25,382 bases of DNA from Chromera velia (Eukaryota > Sar > Chromeraceae): NCBI GenBank assembly GCA_018398765.1, contig JAHBMJ010001871.1, forward strand, positions 1 through 25,382, given 5' to 3'. Made by a program: the position numbers and the translations under genes. Positions 10,340-19,670 of this stretch are shown here, one piece after another. The notes beneath the pieces are model-generated. The model ran no database searches. It was not told where the DNA came from and saw only the letters and a program-made list of their open reading frames with translations. Position 1 is the stretch's first letter. Each line of letters opens with the position of its first letter.

Positions 10340-11923
10340 TCGGTCCACGTGTCCGTCTGCCCTCCTGCCGTTTCATCATCATCATCACATGATTGTTTGA
10401 GGATTCTGAAGGAAGGGAGCCAAGGACAGGAGAGGAGGGGCCGGTGCAATGTGCATTGTCTCAGGCAGGGGTGTCATGTCAGCATTCGGTGACGTTCTGC
10501 ATGGATTTTTCCCGCTCCAGGAATGCATTCACGTGTTGCCCCCCCCCTGCTGTGCATGCAGAAAGGGAGGACCGCACTCCACTGGGCAGCCATCGGGGGT
10601 CGCCTGTGCGTTGTTAGGGCGGTTTTGGATGCTTTTGCTGACAAAGAGGAAAGGGCACAGGTGAGTGACCTAGGGGAGTGGGCGCATTCAGAGGGGCGCT
10701 CTGCCCGCTTCTCTTTCTCGGCCTCTCTTGAGCGTGATTGAACGAAGCCGTGTGCCTGTCTGTCTGTCTGTCTGTCTGTGTTGGAGAAGAAGAAACATAT
10801 AGTCTCTCTGTGTTTTCTGTCCAATAACAGCCGGGCTGCAGTGCGCCTCTTCACTGGGAGTTTAGAAAGGAGAAGAAGCAAACGAGAGGAACAAAGAAAA
10901 AACAAAACGATAAAAAAAAGACAGACAGACAGACAGACAGACACAGAGACAGACAGAAGGACAGACAAAAGGACAGAGAGAAGGATAGAGAAAAAGGCAG
11001 AAACAAAAGAAGAAACCGAAGGCAATCGGATTCATTGATTTTTTCTTTCTTTCTACCTCTTTCCGGCGGGCTCTCTCTTGGGCCTGCCTACTCAGTGAGG
11101 CCACTACCTCTTCAACGAAGGTGAGATTTGGCGGTCTGCCTGATTCCCTGTCCCTCCCGGTCTTTCTTTTTTCCCCTCCTCATTGATGTTCTGTTCTGTG
11201 CATGCAGAGTTGCGCAGAGAGTCTGTTCATCCCAGCTGGCAGAGGAAACCTGTCGCTGTTGAGGGCCCTAGTGGAGGGTCCAGAGGGGCTAGACTTACGG
11301 GGACATGCAGCAGCGGCAGTCAGTCAGTCAGTCTATTTGGACGCATGCATCTGAGGATGTCCGCCCCTCCATGACTCTGTTTATCAATGAATCTACTCAC
11401 ATGCGCCCCCTTCTTTCTCTCGCTCCATCTACTTATTCATTGCGCACTGCAAACTGAGGAGCAGAGAGTAATGTCTGATAAACCAGCTTGCTTTATCGGC
11501 AGCCCCATCTTCCCATCTTTCTTCATGAGCTGTCCGCGAAGACTGTAGTGCACTGCGGAGTGGACTTCAACGGAGTGGACTTCAACGGTTGCTGCCTTGG
11601 ACTGTTTGACCCGTAAAGCCTCTTCGAGGCGAGTGCATGCATCTGCGTTGCGGGCCGACTGATCGGATTTTCGAAGGACCCCGATTTTCCTTCCACATTT
11701 TTTCTGCCTGCAAGAATTTGCTTGCGTTGCGGGTCCACACAAATTGGTTGTCCGAACGAGCTCTTATCCCCCCTCAGAGAATGAACAAGAGGCATTGATC
11801 GGATCCTTCTCGCTTTGGCCTTTCTTCATTCCTTCCTTGCGTGAATCCGGCTAGACAGAGGACTGCAAGGAGGAAGGAAGGAAGGACAGAAAGAAAGAAA
11901 GCCAGACAGACAGACAGACAGAC

Positions 11924-11960
<37 letters not shown>

Positions 11961-11961
11961 A

Positions 11962-11992
<31 letters not shown>

Positions 11993-12063
11993 AAGAAAGA
12001 AAGACAGACAGACAGAAAGACAGGCAGACAGACAGACAGAAAGAAAGAAAGAAAGGAAGGAAG

Positions 12064-12094
<31 letters not shown>

Positions 12095-12502
12095 CGAAAG
12101 AAAGAAAGAAAGAAAGAAAGATCGAAAGAAAGATCGAAAGAAAGATCGAAAGAAAGAAAGAAAGAAAGAAAGAAAAGAAAGAAAGAAAAAAAGAAAGAAA
12201 GATCGAAAGATCGAAAGAAAGATCGAAAGAAAGATCGAAAGAAAGAAAGAAAGAAAAGAAAGAAAGAAAGATCGAAAGAAAGAAAGAAAGAAAGATCGAA
12301 AGAAACAAAGAAAGAAACAAAGAAACAAACAAACAAACAAAGAAAGAAAGAAAGAAAGAAAGAAGAAAGAAAGAAAGAAAAGAAAGAAAGAAAGAAAGAA
12401 AGAAAAGAAAGAAAGAAAGAAAGAAAGAAGAAAGAAGAAAGAAAAGAAGAAAGAAGAAAGAAACAAAGAAAGAAGAAAGATCGAAAGAAAGAAAGAAAGA
12501 TC

Positions 12503-12533
<31 letters not shown>

Positions 12534-15500
12534 GAAAGAAAGAAAGAAAGAAAGAAACTGAAAGAAAGAAAAGGTGATCGGGACCCCCTGAGCTATCTGT
12601 CGATTTTCCTTCCACAGTGCATGCTGTTGTTTTTGTTGCTTCCTCTTTCTTCTGCTTTCCCTCTTGGCTGCTTTCCCTTCTCTTCCCTTCTGCAGGGAGA
12701 TCGTGCTCTCCGTGCGGCCGTGGTGGCATCTCGTGAGGAGACTGCTCTATTCCTCCTGTCCTGCGGTGTGGCAGAGAACGGATACCTGACTGTCAGTTGG
12801 TCTTTCGGTTGGGCTCTCTCGGCTCGTCCGTCTTTTCATGTGCTTTCTGCCTTTTTTCGGAAAGCGACCAAGAGGGGAAAGAAGCAAGGAAGGCGGGGGG
12901 GGGATGAAAAGGACAGAAATTGATTGATGTGAAGATCAGAAAAGAAAGAACCCTGCATGCAGTACAAGCATAGAATGACTTCAAATGGTATGGGGAGAGA
13001 GTGATCAGACAACGACATTTTTTCCATCCTTCCTGAAGTAAGTGACTCCCTGTGAGAAGCAAGGAAGGCGGGGGAGGGATGAAAAGGACAGAAATTGATT
13101 GATGTGAAGATCAGAAAAGAAAGAACCCTGCATGCAGTACAAGCATAGAATGACTTCAAATGGTATGGGGAGAGAGTGATCAGACAACGACATTTTTTCC
13201 ATCCTTCCTGAAGTAAGTGACTCCCTGTGTGAGTGTGTGAGTGAGTGAGCGCTTTCCTTCGTGTTGTGACTGAGTGGCTGAAGAGGAACGCTCTCTCTCA
13301 TCTTGAGTACATGGGGTGAGGTGTGTGTTCCTTTCTTCCTGATCGGTTCCCTTTCCTTTTCTTTTCTTGATAGTGCTCTCATGAGGAAGGGAGGGTGACT
13401 CGAATCGAACGAACCCTGAAGGTCCCTCCCTGCTCGGCTCTCTTCTCCTCTCCTGGCCAGCATCTGTTCTTAGCCCTCTCTCTCTCTCTTTGTCGTTCGC
13501 TTTTTGCCTGGTCATGCAACATTTTCGCCTCCCGAACGTCAGCGCAGAGAGATGCACACGATCAGAGAGAGCACACCCCTACCTACACAGAGACCTCTCG
13601 GTTCTGTTCTGGCCTTTGCTCCCATACATGTTTTTTGTTTGTTTCAATTTGTCCCTCCTCCCTTCTTATCCCTCCCTGCCGTCTGTCTGCTCAGGACGGG
13701 ACCTCAGTGATGAAATTTGCTGCTGGGTGGGGGTGCTCTGAGGTGCTCCGGCTTCGTTTGAGGAAGGGGGACAACGTCGACCTTGACGGGACCTCTCCTC
13801 CCGCGTCGGCTTCGGCCTCTTCCTCTGGAACCTCCTCCTCATCCTCTTCGTCGTCGTCCTCAAGCAGCTCCTCATCCTCCTCCAGCAGCTCCAACCCGAC
13901 GAGTAGTTCTGCGCCCGGGGGGGCACTGCCAGGAGGGGCCACGGCAGCAGCCGCAGCAGCATCAAGTCAAGGAATGGAGGTAGGGGGAAAGAAGAAGAAG
14001 GAGGGGGACGGACGGACAGCGCTGCATGAAGCTGCAGAGAGAGGAAGGCTGGAGGCGGCACAGGTCCTGGTGGAGGAATTTGGGGCGAAGGTGAATTTGG
14101 CAGACAAAAAGGTCCGTCAGTCAGAGAGGGGAGGGCAGGGGTTTCGAGTGGAGGCGCGATTGTTTGTCTTTTGTTCAGGGGTGGATGTTCATTTGTGTGC
14201 GAGATGAAGGCGTGAGGGCTCGGATGGATTTGAAGTTTGCCGCTTTTACGACTGCGTGAGCTTTACCTTTTGCTGAATTGCTGTACGGATGGATGGATGG
14301 AGAGATACACACACACACACACACCCCTCTGTGTTGAACAAGCAGGCGCCTGTCCGATTCTGATGAAGTCTTTTGGGGGTTCTGGCACTGGCAAAACGGG
14401 CTAGTGACTCATCTCTCTCTCTCTCGCCGGTTTTATTGATAATCGTCCACGTTGCACAGGGAGAGAAAGGAGAAAAAAACGCAGGCCGATGCACACACAC
14501 AGCCTGGGTGATCATTTTCCATTTGTACGCTTTGTGCATGCAGGCAGAGGCGAGCCCCCTCCATTTGGCATCTCACTCCTGGCACCCTCAGCTGGTGGCA
14601 TTTCTGCTTTCAAAAGGGGCAGACCCTAGACAGAAGGACAAGGTGGGTGGGTGGTTTTGCTGGTTGGTTGGTTGGTTTTGTTTGTGTTGTTTTCTGGTCG
14701 GTCGGTCGGTCGTTCTGCTTCGACTTGGAGCATTTGCCTCCGATTCTTTATTCTCGGCCCTTTGTGTATTTTTTTTCCTGTTGTACTTTTTCGTGGGAGG
14801 GGGACGTGAAGAAAAAAGAGATAGGGATTGGAATTGAGGGAGACAGCCTTTGCAGGTTGAAGATGTGAATCGGCAAAGAGGAATTTCGACAGATGCACAC
14901 AAATGCTATAGCGATCAATCCCACCCGTCTCCCCCCCCCCCCCNNNNNNNNNNNNNNNNNNNNNNNNNNNNNNNNNNNNNNNNNNNNNNNNNNNNNNNNN
15001 NNNNNNNNNNNNNNNNNNNNNNNNNNNNNNNNNNNNNNNNNNNNNNNNNNNNNNNNNNNNNNNNNNNNNNNNNNNNNNNNNNNNNNNNNNNNNNNNNNNN
15101 NNNNNNNNNNNNNCTCTCTCTCTCTGTGCAGCACGGTTGGACTCCTCTGGTGGTGTGTCTGTTCAGCAGTTGCGTCTCCCAATTGAAAGATCTGACTGAA
15201 CTCTCTGGCAAGAACGCTAAGGAGAGAAGAAGAATTCGGGAGGAAAAGGAAAGGAGAAAACAAAATCTTCTCGAATGTGTACGGAACCTCTTGGGGGGGG
15301 GTGCAGATCCAAATCAAAAAATCGGATCGGTCAGTACCTGCAGCCGTCTGCTCTCGCTCTATCATTCTTGTCCCTTTTGTTTTTATTGGTTCAACCTGTC
15401 TTTCCTTCTTTTTTCTCTCTCTGCTGTTCTGTTCTGTTCCGTCGGTTCGTTGACGCCCCTCTGCCCGGACTTTCTTTTCTCCATGTCAGCCCGACAGGAT

Positions 15501-17438
15501 ATGCGATGCACTCTGTCACTCATTTGATCAGTCTCAAAGGAAGATCCACCAGACAGTGAGTAAGCACACAAGCTGCCTGCCTGCAAAAACCCTCTCGATG
15601 GAATCTGGCCGGCCTCTCACTCTCAGACTTCGCTGTATACAACTGACTGTCCCCCTTACTGGTAGGTTCCACTCCAAATCTCCCCCCTTCCCCTTTTCAT
15701 TCATTCATGCAGGAGAGTCCTGGGAACAACAACTCCCTTCAGGTCCCTGCCACAGTGCTCCAAAACCTGCCCCTCCTCCCTGCCCTTCTCGAAATGGGCA
15801 GACTCCCTGACGGCCTCCTGGCAGAGGTCGTCAGGGCATTCGCAGAGAGGGGGGTGCTGATTGATGACACAGCACCGGTCAGTGCGTGTGGGGGTCAAAA
15901 GGAAAATCTTCTCTGTCCGTCTTTGTCATTCATCATCGAGAGTAAGGAGGAAAGGGAGGGAAAGAGAAGAAAGACCAAAAGGAGCGAGCCTGCACCTGCC
16001 TGCTTTCATCGTAGTCCGGCTTTTGTCTTGTGCGTTTCGCTCTCTTTGGATGGATCTGTCTTTCTCTCGCCCTCTTTCAGCTCAGTGCATGTTTGCTCGT
16101 CGACAAGTGACTGTAACAACTTTCTGCTCTCGCCTATTTCCTTCCCTCCTTTCTCCATTTCTTTCTTTGTTTGCACGCCCAAAAACAGAATCGGGGCACT
16201 GCACTCCATTGGGCTGTGCGGAAACATTTCGAGAAGACTTGCGCAGCCCTCGTGCGGCATGGAGCAGACATCCACGCTAGGGACGGGGTGAGTGCATGAA
16301 TGCATGTAGGTAGGTATCTATCCATGCAGACTGCTCTTTGTTTTCTTTCCTCCTTCAAACGCCTCTTTTCTTTTTTTTTCTCGGCGAAAGATTCAAAGGA
16401 TCGTCTCGAACAAGCGGGGACTGCGTACATCTTGTTGCATCATTTCTTTCGACGGGATTCAGAAGGAAAGAGGGTTTTCTGCTTTCCCTCGGATGTGCTT
16501 TTGTTCTCGTTCTTCCTTTGACCCCTGCACGGTCGATCGAAATTCTTTCCAGTTTGTTTGCAAAAATAAATCCCTCCAGCAGACCCTCCGCATTTCTTTA
16601 GTTCCTCACAACGTCAGCACTCACTCTGCTTCGATTACTTCATGGGCCCATGAATGCGTGCATCAATCAAAGTTTGTGAATGCATGCATCGATCAAATCT
16701 GTGTTTATTCTCACATGGCCGGGGCTTCCTTCCTTCCTTCCTTCCTGCCTTCAGGGAGGACGCATGCCTGCAAACCTCGCACAAGGACGCCGCGTCCTCA
16801 TGCAGGCCCTGGGAATTCTGTCGACATCAGCGGGAGGAGGAACAGAAGCACAAGCAGAAGGCGGGGCAGCAGGGAACCAACCTGGTGCTGCTGCTGCTGC
16901 TGCTGTTGGTGGTGGTGGTCTAGCTGTTGTCCCCCCTCCGGTGCCGGCAGCAGCAGCAGCTGCGGCGCCAGAAGGAGGAAATGACATTGACGATCAGAGT
17001 GAAGTCAGTGACACCGACAGCATGCCCAGTTTGGTGTCATCTGACCAACCTGGGCCCAACGAAGCGTGGGGGGGTGGGGGGTGGAACCTCCCGGGAGGAG
17101 GCATGGCTATGCCTGTGTGGGTACCCCAGCCTCCGCAGCATCATGAACACGCCGCAGGGGGGGGCGCTGCTCTGGCAGGGGACTATGGGGGGGCGGAGGA
17201 GGAGTTTGTGACTTTCTTGGACACCTCGTCGGAGGAAGAAGACGAAGACGATGAGGATGAAGAGGATGGAGACGAGGAAGAGGAGGAAGAGGATGAAGGA
17301 GGCCATCAAGGGGGCGGAGGGGGAGGCGGGGGGCAAGGAGATGGGGGGGGAGGGGGCGGTGCTGGTACTTTTGCTGAATGGGTGGGATCGGTTCAACAGC
17401 ATTTTCCCCCTCTGTCCCAATTTTTCCCTTCCTTGTAA
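6916..17438 (+). CDS. ankyrin-repeat protein, 14 exons, about 1,129 aa
   Basis: Exons: 6916-7692, 8126-8236, 8751-9014, 9294-9464, 10002-10100, 10562-10660, 11208-11318, 12696-12791, 13695-14111, 14544-14642, 15132-15329, 15713-15877, 16189-16287, 16755-17438. Every junction is phase 0. An in-frame TAA at 6859 precedes the ATG at 6916. Residues 1-259 are low-complexity with two coiled-coil-like motifs (34-48, 235-249). About ten or eleven ankyrin-type repeats span residues 297-920; the clearest contain [51 protein letters not shown] and [10 protein letters not shown]. Exon 9 carries a poly-Ser linker between two repeats, and exon 11 a charged helix insert inside a repeat. The last exon encodes an Ala/Gly/Pro-rich tail, an acidic run, a poly-Gly run and an aromatic end ([15 protein letters not shown]). 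No enzyme domain is visible, so a protein-binding scaffold is the likely role. Exons 1-2 are least certain; intron 10 contains an assembly gap. Confidence 0.82.
7693..8125 (+). other. intron 1, GC-AG type
   Basis: The frame of exon 1 (ending ...DQHQ) continues in phase 0 into the sequence after TTTCGTTGCAG at 8125 only if the intron starts with GCAAGT at 7693. The flanking CAG and the AAGT match the usual GC-donor consensus. The nearest GT (7698) would be phase 1 and would run into a TGA at 8170. The intron holds GTCT-type repeats at about 7826-7872 and 7966-7989. Confidence 0.6.
8650..8688. repeat. (GTCT)n repeat in intron 2
   Basis: TGTC/GTCT tetranucleotide tract. Similar tracts in the sense strand occur in introns 1 (7966-7989) and 6 (10755-10779), and the complementary GACA tract is also in intron 6 (10920-10943). 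Confidence 0.9.
10755..10779. repeat. (GTCT)n repeat in intron 6
   Basis: Six GTCT-type units directly downstream of exon 6. Confidence 0.85.
10920..10943. repeat. (GACA)n repeat in intron 6
   Basis: Six GACA-type units. It is the reverse complement of the GTCT tract about 150 bp upstream in the same intron, so the intron RNA could fold back here. Confidence 0.85.
11866..12576. repeat. 700-bp (GAAA)n polypurine tract in intron 7
   Basis: The tract is almost entirely purine on the plus strand. It starts with GGAA and GACA units, passes through GA runs and then becomes GAAA, punctuated by a recurring GATCGAAAGAAA unit. It lies within the 1,377-bp intron 11319-12695, upstream of exon 8. The long K/E/R-rich frame across it is an artefact of the repeat. 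Confidence 0.95.
12881..13230. repeat. 175-bp tandem duplication in intron 8
   Basis: 12881-13055 and 13056-13230 match base for base, apart from about one substitution in the G-run near the start and a few bases at the end. Each unit starts GAAGCAAGGAAGGCGGG and ends near AAGTGACTCCCTG. Each unit contains CTGCATGCAG, the same word found at real intron ends of this gene. Confidence 0.93.
14306..14324. repeat. (AC)n repeat in intron 9
   Basis: Short AC dinucleotide tract preceded by GGAT units. Confidence 0.8.
14944..15113. other. assembly gap (N) in intron 10
   Basis: A run of N is flanked by poly-C on the left (from 14932) and a CT repeat on the right. Exon 11 begins at 15132, so the gap is intronic in this model. 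An additional ankyrin exon could be hidden if the real gap is larger. Confidence 0.95.
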
Positions 17439-17660
17439 GAACTTAGTCAGCTGATGAGCTAGACCGCAGGCGAGATTTACGTCTCAGCTGGTCGGCTCAG
17501 TGTCAGCCGCGACGGCTGCTTTTTTAGGTGTGTTCAAGCAGTTTATTTATAAAGTTGATTCAAAAACGAAAAAAGGATTGGCGAAAAGGCAGCACAACTC
17601 CGTTTGCCCACAGGTCCTGGAAGAAACCTTTAACTTGTAAATAAAACGTTGTCCTTGTTG
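17439..17660 (+). other. likely 3' UTR of the ankyrin gene
   Basis: The sequence follows the stop codon of the last ankyrin exon. It contains a perfect 6-bp hairpin, CAGCCG-CGA-CGGCTG (17504-17518), followed by C and six T. An AATAAA at about 17642 may serve as polyadenylation signal. A TTTATT at about 17541 could serve the opposite strand, but no minus-strand gene is supported. Confidence 0.35.
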
Positions 17661-18212
17661 AATTGCAAACAAGCAGCTTCGGCTGCAGCATGTTGCCATG
17701 ATGTTGGCAAAAGGAGCTAGGGGCACATTCAAGATGTTCTACGACGGCGACAAGATCGATCGTCTGCGCCGTCAGAGAGCTTCCTGTGATAGACGAGCGG
17801 TCGATGCAGGTGAAGCCGACGGGTGTGGTCAAGGAGGAAGCGGAGGATTGGAGTCTGGAGGTTGCCCCAAGGAACGCTGAATACAGGGGTTTCTTTGCAT
17901 AGTGATGAGACAGAGGGTGCAATAGTGAGAGCTCTCAGCTTTGGTAACCTTCCTTCTCTGAAGTATGTCACGGTAAGTTAGAATTATGACCCCATGCTGC
18001 AGCTTTCTCATCCCGGTGCTGCTGATAAGTTGTATTTCAATAAATTAATCACAGTGACTGAACCGACTAGCTGACAGTAGTAGCTGTATCTAACTCTTCA
18101 AATAAAGAAAAAAAAATTATATATATATATATATATATATATTTTTAGATATTTTTATGAATAAGCTAATAAAGAAGATAAAGCAGAAATAAATAGTAAT
18201 TAACCTCATATA
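17661..18212. other. intergenic DNA, no gene supported
   Basis: Short frames on both strands have no recognised domain. Composition becomes AT-rich after about 18010, and a TA microsatellite lies at 18118-18142. Confidence 0.5.
18118..18142. repeat. (TA)n microsatellite
   Basis: About twelve uninterrupted TA units inside the AT-rich block. Confidence 0.9.
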
Positions 18213-18758
18213 CACTGTGCTGTTAGGAGTAACTACCGGCCCTTCTTAGAAAGCTTTTGGTTACCATCAAATTGGTAACCCAAACTTGGTAACTAGGAGG
18301 GTCTGGGGGGATTATCACTACCGCGGTAATCTTGCTGTATCTGCCGATAAATGTGTTGCATCAAGATTTAATATAGGAGAAACGCATCTTTAAAAACTGT
18401 GTACGAGTACAGACTGTACAGTACAACATAAAAAAAATCATTTTTAAACTTTTTTTGTCTAAGCTGTTTCTATAATATCAAGAACTTGGCTTTAATTTAC
18501 ATATACTTACACATATTTTTAGATATAAGAGGATTTTATAATAAATCTATCTTTAGTACTCGATTTACCCACTAATTTGTTTTACTTAAAAGAACGATTA
18601 CCAGTGTTTTGGTTACCGAAACAACGGTAATCAATATGACTCTGCAGGATTACCGTAACCATGAAAATGGTTACCGAGCGGCCTAACGGCCACCTCACCA
18701 AAACCAAACTAAATGGTTACCTAACCAAACTAAGTTGGTTACTCCTAACAGCACAGTG
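18213..18758. mobile_element. TA-flanked non-autonomous inverted-repeat element (MITE-like), 546 bp
   Basis: The 21-bp ends are perfect inverted repeats: 18213-18233, starting CACTGTGCTGTTAGG, and 18738-18758, ending CCTAACAGCACAGTG. Both ends are bordered by TA (18211-18212 and 18759-18760), as expected from TA target duplication in the Tc1/mariner group. Inside each end the words GGTTACC, GGTAACC and GATTACC recur about ten times in both orientations, resembling subterminal transposase-binding repeats. No transposase frame is present, so the element would need a partner in trans. The superfamily is inferred only from the TA borders. Confidence 0.75.
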
Positions 18759-18850
18759 TAAGCTCATATAACATGAATATGCCAGCATTGATTGATTGAA
18801 TGATTAGTAAGAAATATTGATTAAAATAAAAATACAGAATTTTTGATATC

Positions 18851-18873
18851 GATAGGATAGGATAGGATAGGAT
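18851..18873. repeat. (GATAG)n short tandem repeat
   Basis: About four and a half perfect five-base units. Confidence 0.9.
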
Positions 18874-19670
18874 TTATGTTTCGGGTTGTCCCACGGCCTA
18901 CTGCCAGGCCTCGACTACTAGTGAAATTTACTAAAATTTACTCTAGAACTAGCTCTAGAATTTACTGTAGAAAGCCACTTTAGATCTATTTTTGATAAAC
19001 TGCCACACAGGTTCCGCCAGTTAGATCACTGGGGGATACACTGGAGTACAAGGGCTTCCGGCTATGTCCGGCTTAATCCGCGCCCGATTCTGGCGGCTTC
19101 TGACAGCGGCTCTAAGCGGCCCACTTAGAGAGAAGAATTTAATGGCCCCAGGCCCCCCCCTACGGGCCATCCCGCGGGTCTATATACTCACCGTCCCCCC
19201 TCTGCATGGGAAAAGCCCTCAATGCGCGGGGCCTCTGGGACCTATTAATATATGGGACCTATAGGCAGCATTACGCAGCCGTTTCCACCGCGCTTTCGAT
19301 TCAGGGCATGCCGGAAAATTTAATGTGCAGGTCTGCTTCAACATCCATTCCGACCCAAATCGGTCAGGGGGCTTGGCTTGGCTTGGCAAGACACTGCACG
19401 TACATTGAAGCCTGGAGGACAGTACTTTAGAGCACTCATCCAGCTCGGAATGAGCAGTTTTCGCGAGGGCAAGTGAAAGAGCGATCTTTGTTCGAGAGGA
19501 GACATTGAAGCAGGTTGTGATCAGACTGTGCATTACCGCCGTCTCTGCATGCCCCTTTCGCGGTCTGCTCCGATCAGAAAACCTTCCGAGAGATCTTTGA
19601 ATCGCTTTAAGAACTTACAAAGACTCTCGTGGCTCCTTTAAGCTTGCAATTTTTACTCTTTTGTGCCGCT
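18874..19670. promoter_or_regulatory. upstream region of the ABC transporter gene
   Basis: No gene is supported here. A GC-rich block with short repeats (GGCCC, GCGGC, GGGACCTAT) lies at about 19040-19265. The last 200 bp before the ATG at 19671 would hold the promoter and 5' UTR; no TATA element or other defined motif is obvious. A GTG-initiated extension from 19629 is open but unlikely in a nuclear gene. Confidence 0.3.

Noticed and set aside
11841..12923. 360-codon plus-strand frame rich in Lys/Glu/Arg (and 292-codon minus-strand frame rich in Phe/Leu/Ser)
   Set aside because: Both follow directly from the GAAA repeat, which has no stop codon in several frames; it lies in an intron between two ankyrin exons.
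14850..15527. Frames running through the N gap
   Set aside because: The X-filled frames are produced by unknown bases; only 15132-15329 shows ankyrin sequence.
17448..17490. CTGATGAG...CGAGA...GTC suggesting a hammerhead ribozyme
   Set aside because: The core GAAA is GAGA, stem III has no loop, stem II is only about three pairs, and the flanks that should form stem I do not pair.
17560..17922. 120-codon minus-strand frame with a minus-strand AATAAA just downstream
   Set aside because: No recognisable domain, no splice partner, and it overlaps the likely 3' UTR of the ankyrin gene.
19629..19670. GTG-initiated 14-codon extension of the ABC transporter
   Set aside because: Nuclear eukaryotic genes normally start at ATG, and the signal peptide begins naturally after the ATG at 19671.
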